A stretch of DNA of 64,000 nucleotides from Butyrivibrio hungatei (GTDB lineage: Bacteria > Bacillota > Clostridia > Lachnospirales > Lachnospiraceae), in contig NZ_FMUR01000010.1 in NCBI RefSeq assembly GCF_900101605.1, positions 62,001-126,000 on the forward strand. Direction: 5' to 3'. The position numbers and the translations under genes are program-made. The notes beneath the pieces were generated by a model. It saw only the letters and a program-made list of their open reading frames with translations. It did not search any database and was not told the DNA's origin. Positions 55,316 through 63,172 of the stretch are shown piece after piece (the stretch's first letter is position 1; each line of letters starts with the position of its first letter).

Positions 55316-56089
55316 ATGATTCTGGTAATTGATGTGGGAAACACCAATATTACGTTCGGAGTTTTTTCACAGGATGAGCTCGTCAGCTCTTTTCGAATGA
55401 CGACGCAGATGCCGAGAACTTCCGATGAGTTTGGGATAAATCTTTTGACACTTCTAAGTTCAAACGGAGTAACGACGGATGATATCGAGGGCGTAATGAT
55501 CGCAAGCGTAGTGCCTAAGACAATGCACGCTCTTGTAAATGCAATAGAGAAATATATCGGAAAAAGACCTTATATAGTTGGCCCCGGGATCAAGACGGGG
55601 ATTAAGATCGCAACCGATAATCCTAGAGAGATAGGCCCCGACCTTATCGCAGGTGCTGTCGGAGCATATGAACTTTACGGCGGACCTGTTATGATAATCG
55701 ATTTTGGAACAGCGACGACTTATGTGACCGTAAATGCGGAAGGCGAGTTTTTTGCGGGGGTTGTGGCTCCCGGAATTGGAATTTCGGCTAAGGCTCTGTG
55801 GCAGGATACGGCAAAGCTTCCTGAGATTGAGATTGCAAAGCCCAAGAGCATTCTTGCAAAAGAGACTATCTCAAGTATGCAGGCGGGACTTGTGTACGGA
55901 CAGATAGGACAGACCAAGTACATAATACAAGAGATGAAAAAAGAAGCAAAGATGCCCGATATGAAAGTTGTGGCGACGGGAGGTCTCGGAAGGCTCATTT
56001 CAGCTGAGACTGAAGAGATAGACATCTACGATCCGATACTTATACTTGAGGGGCTCAAGGTGCTTTATGACAAGAACAGAAGAAAATAA
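55316..56089 (+). CDS. coaX: Type III pantothenate kinase
   Basis: A 257-residue ASKHA-fold kinase. [12 protein letters not shown] at the N-terminus binds phosphate; [17 protein letters not shown] and [14 protein letters not shown] hold the catalytic Asp and the adenosine site. It phosphorylates pantothenate in coenzyme A synthesis. CGGAGGA precedes the ATG. Pairing with birA, another cofactor gene, is common in Firmicutes. Confidence 0.95.
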   Translation: MILVIDVGNTNITFGVFSQDELVSSFRMTTQMPRTSDEFGINLLTLLSSNGVTTDDIEGVMIASVVPKTMHALVNAIEKYIGKRPYIVGPGIKTGIKIATDNPREIGPDLIAGAVGAYELYGGPVMIIDFGTATTYVTVNAEGEFFAGVVAPGIGISAKALWQDTAKLPEIEIAKPKSILAKETISSMQAGLVYGQIGQTKYIIQEMKKEAKMPDMKVVATGGLGRLISAETEEIDIYDPILILEGLKVLYDKNRRK

Positions 56090-56110
56090 TAGATGGAGAT
56101 TTTAGTATAG

Positions 56111-56743
56111 ATGGCAGGTTTTTTTGAAAAATTCAGTAGAAAGTTTAGTGAAGAGCCGAGTTTTGCGGAGGAATACAGTAAGGAAACCGAAAGAAAACCA
56201 AGCTTTTCGGAAGAGTATAATATGGAACTTAGCAGAGAGGAACCTTCTTTGGAAGAAAAAAATGAAGAGTCCGGTAGTGAGACTGAGTTTGAAAAAGAGT
56301 ATAAAAAAGAATTTCGCGAAGATCCCGTAATTGACGAGTTTCATATAGATAAAATGAACAAGACCAATAAAGGGCGCGTGTTTGAGGAAAATGCAGACGG
56401 AAGAGTGGTTCTTTGCGGAGCAAATGCGTATGAGCTTAAGTATTATTTTAATCCTTTGTTCAGGCAGATTCCTGAAAGTATTAAAAAAGAGCTCAATATT
56501 ATAAGTGTTCTTTTTACCCAGGAGGCAGGCGGTATATTTACCATTCTCTTTGAGAAGGATGGAACTATCAGCATAGAGACAAACGCTGATGAAGAGGATA
56601 TCACTTACGATGAGATAACGGCGGGACTTCTTGTCGGTGAAGTCAGAAGAAAGAGACAGGATCTTTTTGAAGCTCTCGGATTGTATTACAGGATCTATGT
56701 GCTTCACGAGAATCCGGCCGAATTATTGGGAGATGAAGATTAA
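56111..56743 (+). CDS. Uncharacterised acidic protein with N-terminal repeats
   Basis: A 210-residue protein. Residues 1-75 contain an irregular repeat: SEEPSFAEEY, ERKPSFSEEY, REEPSLEEK, then EFEKEYKKEF, highly acidic and probably disordered. From about residue 80 a compact domain follows (GRVVLCGANAYELKYYFNPL to RRKRQDLFEALGLYYRIYVL). No signal peptide or membrane helix. It begins 22 bases after coaX and its stop overlaps the dusB start by one base, so it is translated with dusB. Function unknown. Confidence 0.7.
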   Translation: MAGFFEKFSRKFSEEPSFAEEYSKETERKPSFSEEYNMELSREEPSLEEKNEESGSETEFEKEYKKEFREDPVIDEFHIDKMNKTNKGRVFEENADGRVVLCGANAYELKYYFNPLFRQIPESIKKELNIISVLFTQEAGGIFTILFEKDGTISIETNADEEDITYDEITAGLLVGEVRRKRQDLFEALGLYYRIYVLHENPAELLGDED

Positions 56744-57723
56744 TGCCGGGGTATGGCAAGTTGCAGATAGGCAACGTCACTCTTGATAACAATATAATAC
56801 TTGGGCCGATGGCGGGAGTTTCGGACCTTCCGTTCAGGATTCTGTGTCATGAAATGGGCGCAGGGCTCGTATGCATGGAGATGGTGAGCGCCAAGGCCAT
56901 AATTTACAAGAACAGGAATACGGACATGCTCATAGAAATTCATAAAGATGAGCATCCCGTGTCTTTACAGCTTTTTGGATCGGAACCTGCCGTAATGCAG
57001 GAAGCTGTGGGAATGATCGAGAACAGACCATATGACATACTTGACATAAATATGGGGTGTCCCGTTCCCAAGGTTGTAAGTAACGGGGAAGGCTCTGCAC
57101 TTATGAAAAAGCCTGAGCTCATTGAGGAGATAGTTGCCGCTCTTGTCAGAGTTTCTGACAGGCCTGTCACCGTGAAGATCAGAAAAGGATTTAATGACAA
57201 CAGCATAAATGCTGTGGAATGTGCTCTTGCGGCGCAGGAAGGCGGAGCGGAGGCCGTTGCCGTTCATGGGAGGACAAGAGAACAATACTATACAGGCGTT
57301 GCTGACTGGGATATTATCAGAAAAGTCAAAGAAGCAGTCAGGATTCCGGTTATCGGAAACGGAGACGTTACAGACGGTGAGAGCGCAAAGAAAATGTTTG
57401 AAGAAACAGGCTGCGACGGAGTAATGGTTGCGCGAGCCGCGCAGGGCAATCCGTTTATCTTTAGGGAGATAAAGAGCTTTTTTGAAACAGGCAAAGCGTG
57501 TGAAAGGCCAAGTGCCAAGGAAGTTTACGACACTGTTATAAGGCATGCGGATCTTCAGCTTAAATACAAAGGCGAATACATAGGAATAAGAGAGATGAGA
57601 AAACATGTCTCGTGGTATACATACGGAATGCCGGGAAGTGCCAGATTCAGAAATGAGATAAATCAGATGACGGATATGGATTCTTTAAAAAAAGCGTGCG
57701 AAGCAGTGATGCTTTCTCATTAA
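56743..57723 (+). CDS. dusB: tRNA-dihydrouridine synthase
   Basis: A 326-residue flavoenzyme. The FMN-binding opening GPMAGVSDLPFRILCHEMGA, the catalytic Cys in DINMGCPVPKVV, VAVHGRTREQYYTGVADW and GVMVARAAQGNPFIF are all characteristic of the DusB group. It reduces uridines in the tRNA D-loop with NADPH. The start ATG overlaps the preceding stop by one base. No strong terminator follows before the greA promoter. Confidence 0.94.
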   Translation: MPGYGKLQIGNVTLDNNIILGPMAGVSDLPFRILCHEMGAGLVCMEMVSAKAIIYKNRNTDMLIEIHKDEHPVSLQLFGSEPAVMQEAVGMIENRPYDILDINMGCPVPKVVSNGEGSALMKKPELIEEIVAALVRVSDRPVTVKIRKGFNDNSINAVECALAAQEGGAEAVAVHGRTREQYYTGVADWDIIRKVKEAVRIPVIGNGDVTDGESAKKMFEETGCDGVMVARAAQGNPFIFREIKSFFETGKACERPSAKEVYDTVIRHADLQLKYKGEYIGIREMRKHVSWYTYGMPGSARFRNEINQMTDMDSLKKACEAVMLSH

Positions 57724-57789
57724 TACCGGTAAATATATCATGCTTAACAATATTTTCGAAACCGTATTGACAGACTGAATTCTATGTGA

Positions 57790-57818
57790 TTGACACAGTA
57801 AATAATAGACTGTATAAT
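57790..57818 (+). promoter_or_regulatory. Consensus SigA promoter of greA
   Basis: TTGACA (57790-57795), exactly 17 bases, TATAAT (57813-57818). The transcript would have a leader of about 120 bases, including a short CGCTACGGCG hairpin near 57894. Confidence 0.85.
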
Positions 57819-57942
57819 ATCCAAGTTAATATAGAATATTGATTTGTGTATTTTTGACTTGACATAAATATGCGCTTGCATTTGAGTGTGATGTCGCTAC
57901 GGCGCTTCACAGACCTGAATATATGAAGGGTAGGACAGAGTA

Positions 57943-58428
57943 ATGGAAGAGAAGAAGAACATTTTAACTTACGAAGGACTTAAGAAATATGAGGATGAGC
58001 TTCACGAGCTTAAAGTAGTTAAGCGTAAAGAAGTAGCTGAGAAAATTAAGGAAGCAAGAGAGCAGGGAGACCTTTCCGAGAACGCTGAGTACGATGCAGC
58101 CAAAGATGAGCAGCGCGATATCGAAGCAAGAATCGAAACTCTTGAGAAAATCCTTAAAAACGCTGAGGTAGTTGTAGAGGAAGACGTAGACCTCAACAAA
58201 ATCAGCATCGGATGTAAAGTTAAAATCCGCGACCTCGAGTTCAACGAGGACCTGGAGTACAAAATCGTAGGTTCATCAGAAGCTAACAGTCTTAAAGGTA
58301 AGATTTCAAACGAATCACCTGTAGGAAAAGCACTTCTTGGAGCAAAAAAAGGACAGACTGTATCAGTAGAGACACAGGCTGGCGTCATCAAATACAAGGT
58401 GCTTGGAATTGAGAGATTTGAAAACTGA
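57943..58428 (+). CDS. greA: Transcription elongation factor GreA
   Basis: A 161-residue protein. The N-terminal coiled coil has the tip acidic residues in [18 protein letters not shown], which enter the RNA polymerase secondary channel to stimulate transcript cleavage. The C-terminal FKBP-like domain contains [20 protein letters not shown]. Length is normal. A terminator at 58498-58528 separates it from lysS, but the two commonly neighbour each other in Firmicutes. Confidence 0.97.
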   Translation: MEEKKNILTYEGLKKYEDELHELKVVKRKEVAEKIKEAREQGDLSENAEYDAAKDEQRDIEARIETLEKILKNAEVVVEEDVDLNKISIGCKVKIRDLEFNEDLEYKIVGSSEANSLKGKISNESPVGKALLGAKKGQTVSVETQAGVIKYKVLGIERFEN

Positions 58429-58497
58429 GTAGCTGTACCTGTTTGAGTGTATGCGTGACTCTCAAAGAATTGGTGATTTAAAACAGTGAATTTTTTG

Positions 58498-58528
58498 GAG
58501 CCGGCGATTAGACATTCGCTGGCTCTTT
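58498..58528 (+). terminator. Terminator between greA and lysS
   Basis: GAGCCGGCGA (58498-58507) pairs with TCGCTGGCTC (58516-58525) with one wobble, then TTT. lysS begins 56 bases later; read-through is possible. Confidence 0.65.
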
Positions 58529-58583
58529 ATATGCATAATGGCGGCAGATAAGAGGCCATATAAGATGATACGGAGGAAATAAA

Positions 58584-60149
58584 GTGGAAGCCAATAATCA
58601 GCAAATCAACCAGAACACACAGGAAGACGTTGGACGTCTTCGTCAGGTCAGAAGAGATAAGCTTTCTGAGCTTCAGGCAGCAGGAAGAGATCCTTTTCAG
58701 ATTGTGAAATATGACCAGACTCATCATACACAGGACATCAGGGATAATTTTGAGACCCTTGAGTTTGTAGCTCCTGTAGATGCAGATGGTAAACCTGTGG
58801 TAGTGCCTCTTTCAGATGTTCCGGCTGAGAAGATCGTATCACTTGCAGGTCGTATGATGAGCAAGCGTGTAATGGGAAAGGCTTCTTTTGCTAATCTTCA
58901 GGATAGAGACGGACGTATGCAGCTTTATATCTCAAGAAACGATCTTGGAGATGAAGCATATGCTGATTTTAAGAAAATGGATATCGGAGATATTATCGGA
59001 GTTAAGGGATTTGCTTTCAGAACAAGAACAGGAGAGCTTTCTGTTCATGTTAAGGAGCTTGTTCTTTTGTCCAAGTCTCTTATGCCACTTCCTGAGAAGT
59101 TCCACGGACTTACAGATACAGAGATTCGTTACAGACAGAGATATGTTGACCTCATCATGAATGAGGATGTAAAGGAGACATTCAAGAAGAGATCCGCTAT
59201 CATCCGCGAAATCCGTAATTTCCTTGCGGGCAGAGATTTCATGGAAGTTGAGACACCTATGCTTGTAGAGAATGCAGGTGGTGCTGCAGCAAGACCTTTT
59301 TTCACACATTACAATGCACTTGATGAAGAGAGAAAGCTTCGTATCTCACTTGAGCTTTACCTTAAGAGACTTATCGTAGGCGGAATGGAGAGAGTATTCG
59401 AAATCGGTCGTGTATTCAGAAACGAGGGTACAGATACAAGACATAACCCTGAGTTCACACTTATGGAACTATATCAGGCATATACTGATTATGAAGGAAT
59501 GATGGAGCTTACAGAGTCCATGTTCCGTTATCTTGCCGAGAAGGTTTGTGGAACAACACAGATTCCTTACGGTGATAATATCATCGACCTTGGCAAGCCT
59601 TTCGAGCGTCTTACAATGAACGACGCTATCAAGAAGTATGCAGGCGTTGATTTTGACGCTGTTGCAACAGATGAAGAAGCTAAGGCTATCGCAAAAGAGC
59701 GCGGTATCGAATTTGAAGACCGTCACAAGAAGGGCGATATTATCAACCTCTTCTTCGAGGAGTTCTGCGAGAAGAACCTGATTCAGCCTACATTTATCAT
59801 GGATCATCCTCTTGCAATCTCGCCTCTTACCAAGAAGAAGCCCACAGATCCCGAGAAGGTTGAGCGTTTTGAGCTCTTCATCAATACTTGGGAGATGTGT
59901 AACGCATACTCAGAGCTTAACGATCCTATCGACCAGCGCGAGCGTTTCGCCGCTCAGGATGCCAATGCGGCAGCAGGTGACGAAGAAGCTGAGCACACAG
60001 ACGAAGATTTCCTCAACGCCCTCGAGATCGGTATGCCCCCCACAGGCGGTATCGGCTACGGTATAGACCGCCTCTGCATGCTGTTGACTAACAGTGCGGG
60101 TATAAGAGACGTGTTGTTGTTCCCGACTTTGAAAAGTGTTGACCGCTAA
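58584..60149 (+). CDS. lysS: Lysyl-tRNA synthetase, class II
   Basis: GTG start at 58584 with CGGAGG 7 bases upstream; 521 residues. The N-terminal OB-fold binds the anticodon (LAGRMMSKRVMGKASFANLQ). Class II motif 2 is in FEIGRVFRNEGTDTRHNPEF and motif 3 in GGIGYGIDRLCMLL. It charges tRNA-Lys. The protein ends soon after motif 3 (LFPTLKSVDR), as usual for this family. It is the last housekeeping gene before the integrative-element segment. Confidence 0.97.
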   Translation: MEANNQQINQNTQEDVGRLRQVRRDKLSELQAAGRDPFQIVKYDQTHHTQDIRDNFETLEFVAPVDADGKPVVVPLSDVPAEKIVSLAGRMMSKRVMGKASFANLQDRDGRMQLYISRNDLGDEAYADFKKMDIGDIIGVKGFAFRTRTGELSVHVKELVLLSKSLMPLPEKFHGLTDTEIRYRQRYVDLIMNEDVKETFKKRSAIIREIRNFLAGRDFMEVETPMLVENAGGAAARPFFTHYNALDEERKLRISLELYLKRLIVGGMERVFEIGRVFRNEGTDTRHNPEFTLMELYQAYTDYEGMMELTESMFRYLAEKVCGTTQIPYGDNIIDLGKPFERLTMNDAIKKYAGVDFDAVATDEEAKAIAKERGIEFEDRHKKGDIINLFFEEFCEKNLIQPTFIMDHPLAISPLTKKKPTDPEKVERFELFINTWEMCNAYSELNDPIDQRERFAAQDANAAAGDEEAEHTDEDFLNALEIGMPPTGGIGYGIDRLCMLLTNSAGIRDVLLFPTLKSVDR

Positions 60150-60388
60150 AAGTCAGTATTTATGCGGCTTGCGAGGCACAGTCAGAACGAAATGACAACA
60201 AATTGACAACAATTCTTCCAATAAACACGAAGATTGTCAAAGGATTATAAGTTGTTGGAGAAAAATTCAGCATAGAAGTTTAGGACCCTAAGGGACCACT
60301 TTCTTGAAAGAAATTTCGAGAAGGTGGTCCCTTTTTTGCGTTACAGGGCTTTGCACATCAAAAAATTGTTTTATTGGAGGAAAAACAC
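60150..60388 (+). other. Junction region between lysS and the probable integrative element
   Basis: 239 bases without a gene. TTGACAA (60203-60209) and TTGTCAA (60234-60240) are inverted, with TCTTC/GAAGA inside, and TGACAACAA occurs twice in tandem near 60193-60211. A terminator hairpin follows at 60292-60337. Such features could mark an attachment site, but no target duplication can be tested because the right end lies outside the window. Confidence 0.4.
60292..60337 (+). terminator. Terminator before the HTH gene pair
   Basis: GGGACCACTT (60292-60301) pairs with AAGGTGGTCCC (60321-60331) with one bulged base, followed by six T (60332-60337). GGACCC just before can also pair, so an alternative fold exists. 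Confidence 0.75.
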
Positions 60389-60643
60389 ATGGATGAACAG
60401 TATTACGACATTGAAAGAAGAACAGCAATCAAAGAGGAAGCAAGAATGTTCCGCAGGAAATTTATAACCTATGAGCAGGCTGAGGTAATCTATAGCATTT
60501 CCCATCGGAAGCTCAGGGATATAGCAGAGAAGGCAGGTGCAGTATACAGAATCAATGATGTCAGTGTTCTCATTAACAAGGAAATCTTTGATGAGTTCAT
60601 GGAGCAGTTTAAGCAACCGGCAAAACCGGATGTAAAAATCTGA
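60389..60643 (+). CDS. Small HTH/excisionase-like protein 1 (DUF6462-like)
   Basis: Start at the ATG at 60389 with GGAGG 8 bases upstream; 84 residues. The segment FITYEQAEVIYSISHRKLRD followed by IAEKAGAVYRINDVSVLINK has the helix-turn-helix plus wing pattern of MerR/excisionase-fold proteins. It resembles the DUF6462 group found with ParA/ParB in Firmicutes mobile elements (family name from memory). The next gene is a clear paralogue, so the two probably bind DNA together. Confidence 0.7.
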   Translation: MDEQYYDIERRTAIKEEARMFRRKFITYEQAEVIYSISHRKLRDIAEKAGAVYRINDVSVLINKEIFDEFMEQFKQPAKPDVKI

Positions 60644-60659
60644 GAAAGGTGGGTTCGTC

Positions 60660-60920
60660 ATGGCTGGACAAGCATGGAAATATTCCGGGGAACTTGATGA
60701 AAGAGATTTAGCCTTTTTGCAGCATGAGTTCATCACAGTTCCTATGGGAATTGAATATTATGGATTTAGTGAGAGACCTCTTATAAGAATGGCAAAAGAG
60801 GCAGGAGCATTTTATAAGATTGGAAAAATGACACGAATAAACAGAAATACCTTTGATGCTTATCTAAGAGTTCAAAGAAGGATTCCAAGAATAGGAGGCA
60901 AATTATGTGCAAAGTCATAA
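60660..60920 (+). CDS. Small HTH/excisionase-like protein 2 (paralogue of protein 1)
   Basis: An 86-residue protein. EFITVPMGIEYYGFSERPLI and RMAKEAGAFYKIGKMTRINR align with the first protein along the HTH core (FIT, Y-S/F-S-R, AGA-Y-I, INR/K). AGGTGGG lies before the ATG. The gene starts 16 bases after its paralogue and overlaps the parA start by 16 bases, placing both HTH genes in the par operon, where they could act as regulators or centromere-binding helpers. Confidence 0.7.
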   Translation: MAGQAWKYSGELDERDLAFLQHEFITVPMGIEYYGFSERPLIRMAKEAGAFYKIGKMTRINRNTFDAYLRVQRRIPRIGGKLCAKS

Positions 60921-61684
60921 GTATCAGTAATCAAAAGGGAGGAACTGCGAAAAGTACAACCGCAGTGAATTTAGGTATAGGTCTCGCAAGAGAAGGAAAG
61001 AGAGTTTTACTTCTGGATTGTGATCCCCAGGGTTCTATGACAATAAGCCTTGGCTTTTCAGAACCGGATGATATGGAAGTTACACTATCAACACTGATGA
61101 TGAGAGTTGTAAACGAAGAAGAATTACACATAGAGGATGCAATATTACATCATGTAGAGGGTGTGGATCTCATTCCTTCAAATATAGAGTTGTCTGCTCT
61201 TGAGATTTCCATGGTGAATGTTATGAGCAGAGAAACGATTCTTAGACAACTCCTGGATGAGGTTAAAGATTCCTACGATTATGCGATTTTGGACTGTATG
61301 CCAAGTTTAGGAATGGTCACAATAAATGCTCTTGCATGTGCAGATTCAGTTTTGATACCCGTACAGGCGGCATATTTGCCTGTTAAAGGTCTTCAACAAC
61401 TTATCAAGACAATTGGCAGGGTAAAGAGACAGCTTAACCCTAAACTTGAAATAGAAGGGATTTTGCTCACTATGGTGGATAACAGGACGAATTATGCAAA
61501 AGAAATCTCTCAGCTTGTATATGACAGTTATTCATCCGCTGTAAAAGTATTTGATACGCAGATACCTATATCTGTCAGGACGGCAGAAACAAGCCTGGAG
61601 GGTAGCAGCATCTATAAATACGATCCAAAAGGGAAAGCAGCTGTCGCATATAAGGTTCTCACAAAGGAGGTTCTCAATGGCTAA
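60905..61684 (+). CDS. parA: ParA-family partition ATPase
   Basis: A 259-residue ATPase with the deviant Walker A QKGGTAKSTTAVNLG at residues 9-23 (the usual form is KGGVGKTT). It has LLLDCDPQGSMTISLGF and the Walker-B-like DYAILDCMPSLGMVTINAL. It should move plasmid- or element-borne ParB-DNA complexes along the nucleoid. AGGAGG precedes the ATG and parB overlaps its end. The absence of chromosomal neighbours such as rsmG/mnmG argues for a mobile-element par system. Confidence 0.92.
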   Translation: MCKVISISNQKGGTAKSTTAVNLGIGLAREGKRVLLLDCDPQGSMTISLGFSEPDDMEVTLSTLMMRVVNEEELHIEDAILHHVEGVDLIPSNIELSALEISMVNVMSRETILRQLLDEVKDSYDYAILDCMPSLGMVTINALACADSVLIPVQAAYLPVKGLQQLIKTIGRVKRQLNPKLEIEGILLTMVDNRTNYAKEISQLVYDSYSSAVKVFDTQIPISVRTAETSLEGSSIYKYDPKGKAAVAYKVLTKEVLNG

Positions 61685-62597
61685 CAAAGTAAAGGAAAAG
61701 ATGAAGCTTACAAGTATAGATGAATTGTTAGGTGTTCCAGGGACAACTGAAAACGGAACAGAGGAAATTGATATTGAGCTGATAAAGCCCTTCAAGAATC
61801 ACCCTTTCAAGGTTCTTGATGATGAAAAGATGGATGAACTTGTGGATAGTGTGATCAAGCAGGGAATCATTTCTCCAGTGCTTGTACGACCAATGGGTAA
61901 TGGCACATATGAAATGATATCAGGACATCGAAGAATGCATGCAGCAAGAAGAGCACAGCTAAAAAAGATACCTGCGATAGTTATGGATCTTTCAGATGAT
62001 GAATCGACCATAATCATGGTGGATGCAAATCTTCAAAGGGAAGAGGTGCTTCCTAGTGAAAGAGCATTTTCTTTTAAAATGAAAATGGATGCCATGAGGC
62101 ACCAGGGAACTTGTCGACATGATGTCGACAAGTTGAATCCCGTAGAACGAAAGACTGCGACCATAGTAGGTGAAGGAAGTGGACTCACAGGAAGAAGTGT
62201 TCAGCGATATATCCGACTTACTGAATTACTACCGGAGCTACTTGAAATGGTAGATAATAAACAGTTATCATTAGTAAATGGGGTTGATATAGCTGCCTTT
62301 GATAAAGAAGTGCAGTCATATCTTTTGACTTATATTAAGGAAAAGGGAAGCATTGCTCCGGCTCAGCTTGCAGCATTAAAGAAGCAGCCAAATTTGGAGA
62401 ACCTTACTCCATATACAGTCATGACAATCATGAAAGAGGCTATGGCGAATAAGCCTAAGTCCAAGAAAATATCTTTTACAGAGAAGAAACTAAATCAGTT
62501 TTTTCCGGCGGACTATTCAGCATCAAAAAGAGAGAAGATTATTATAGAGCTTCTTACTAAATGGAAAGAAGAACAGGGGATGAAAACGGAGGGATAA
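61677..62597 (+). CDS. parB: ParB-family partition protein
   Basis: Start at the ATG at 61677, overlapping parA by eight bases, with AGGAGG 6 bases upstream; 306 residues. The N-terminal ParB/Srx domain includes the CTP-binding motif GHRRMHAARRAQL. An HTH region follows (TGRSVQRYIRLTELLPELLE), then a C-terminal DUF3849/ParB-tail-like region. It loads on parS-like sites and stimulates ParA. Unusually, a 27-bp perfect palindrome lies within its reading frame (62109-62135), coding part of TCRHDVDKLNP between the two domains. Confidence 0.9.
   Translation: MANKVKEKMKLTSIDELLGVPGTTENGTEEIDIELIKPFKNHPFKVLDDEKMDELVDSVIKQGIISPVLVRPMGNGTYEMISGHRRMHAARRAQLKKIPAIVMDLSDDESTIIMVDANLQREEVLPSERAFSFKMKMDAMRHQGTCRHDVDKLNPVERKTATIVGEGSGLTGRSVQRYIRLTELLPELLEMVDNKQLSLVNGVDIAAFDKEVQSYLLTYIKEKGSIAPAQLAALKKQPNLENLTPYTVMTIMKEAMANKPKSKKISFTEKKLNQFFPADYSASKREKIIIELLTKWKEEQGMKTEG
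62109..62135. repeat. 27-bp perfect palindrome inside parB
   Basis: AACTTGTCGACAT, a central G, then ATGTCGACAAGTT. Two SalI-like GTCGAC cores lie symmetrically. Its position inside the partition gene makes it a candidate parS centromere for the element. Confidence 0.6.
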
Positions 62598-62600
62598 GGT

Positions 62601-62876
62601 ATGAGAGTGTTAGCAAAAGTATTAATATTTCCATTAGTTATTGTACTGTCACTTGCTGGTCTTGCAGTAAGAGTAGCCATAAAGCTTGGAAGCGTGGTTG
62701 CAGGAGTATGTACTTTGATCTTTGGCATACTTGCAGTCCTCGTACTTATCAATAAGATGTGGCTGCAATTAGGAATCCTGGCACTTATATATGCTGCTAT
62801 GATGGTTGTACTTTTTGCTGCCACTGAGGTGCAGGTATGGATTGATGTAGCTACTGATCTGCTGAAAGAGGTATGA
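62601..62876 (+). CDS. Small membrane protein of the integrative element
   Basis: A 91-residue, very hydrophobic protein with three likely membrane helices (LIFPLVIVLSLAGLAVRVAI; VVAGVCTLIFGILAVLVLI; LGILALIYAAMMVVLFAATE) and a short acidic tail. GGAGGGATAAGG precedes the ATG, three bases after parB. Similar small membrane proteins are frequent next to parAB in Firmicutes integrative elements (recollection). Function unknown. Confidence 0.68.
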   Translation: MRVLAKVLIFPLVIVLSLAGLAVRVAIKLGSVVAGVCTLIFGILAVLVLINKMWLQLGILALIYAAMMVVLFAATEVQVWIDVATDLLKEV

Positions 62877-63172
62877 GTTTGGCTATTTTTTGAAAATGTC
62901 TGCAAAATGTCCGCATAATGTCTGCAAAATGTCTGCTTGATGTCTGTTTTCAAGTGATTTTGGGTGTGTTATATTTACAATGGACAAAGAAATGAGGAAA
63001 GCAAAAAAACACCTCACTTCCGAGTCCATTTCTTTTGCAAAAGAATATCGGCTGATTTAGCGTCAGCTCAAACCTGAGCAGTCGGGTTTGGGTCTGGCGC
63101 TTTTCTTATGCCAGTAACCGGCCAGCGGATGACGATCCAAGGCTAAACGCAAACAGAAAGGATAAAACACTT
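62877..63172 (+). other. Non-coding gap of the element with repeats and a terminator
   Basis: 296 bases with no plus-strand gene. It holds the 11-bp repeat array (62896-62950). A terminator-like hairpin follows at 63059-63104: AGCGTCAG (63059-63066) with CTGGCGCT (63094-63101), an inner CAAACC/GGTTTG, then TTTT. The leader of the DUF5688-like gene comes last. Confidence 0.6.
62896..62950 (+). repeat. Five tandem 11-bp iteron-like repeats
   Basis: Five head-to-tail units begin ATGTCTGCAAA (62896), ATGTCCGCATA (62907), ATGTCTGCAAA (62918), ATGTCTGCTTG (62929) and ATGTCTGTTTT (62940). The core ATGTCTG is nearly invariant, and the 11-bp period places every unit on the same face of the helix. Candidate binding array for ParB, the HTH proteins or a replication protein. 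Confidence 0.75.

Noticed and set aside
62513-62953. Minus-strand reading frame across the 11-bp repeats
   Set aside because: It runs antisense through the small membrane protein gene and the end of parB, has no ribosome site, and its repeated peptide simply reflects the 11-bp repeat array.
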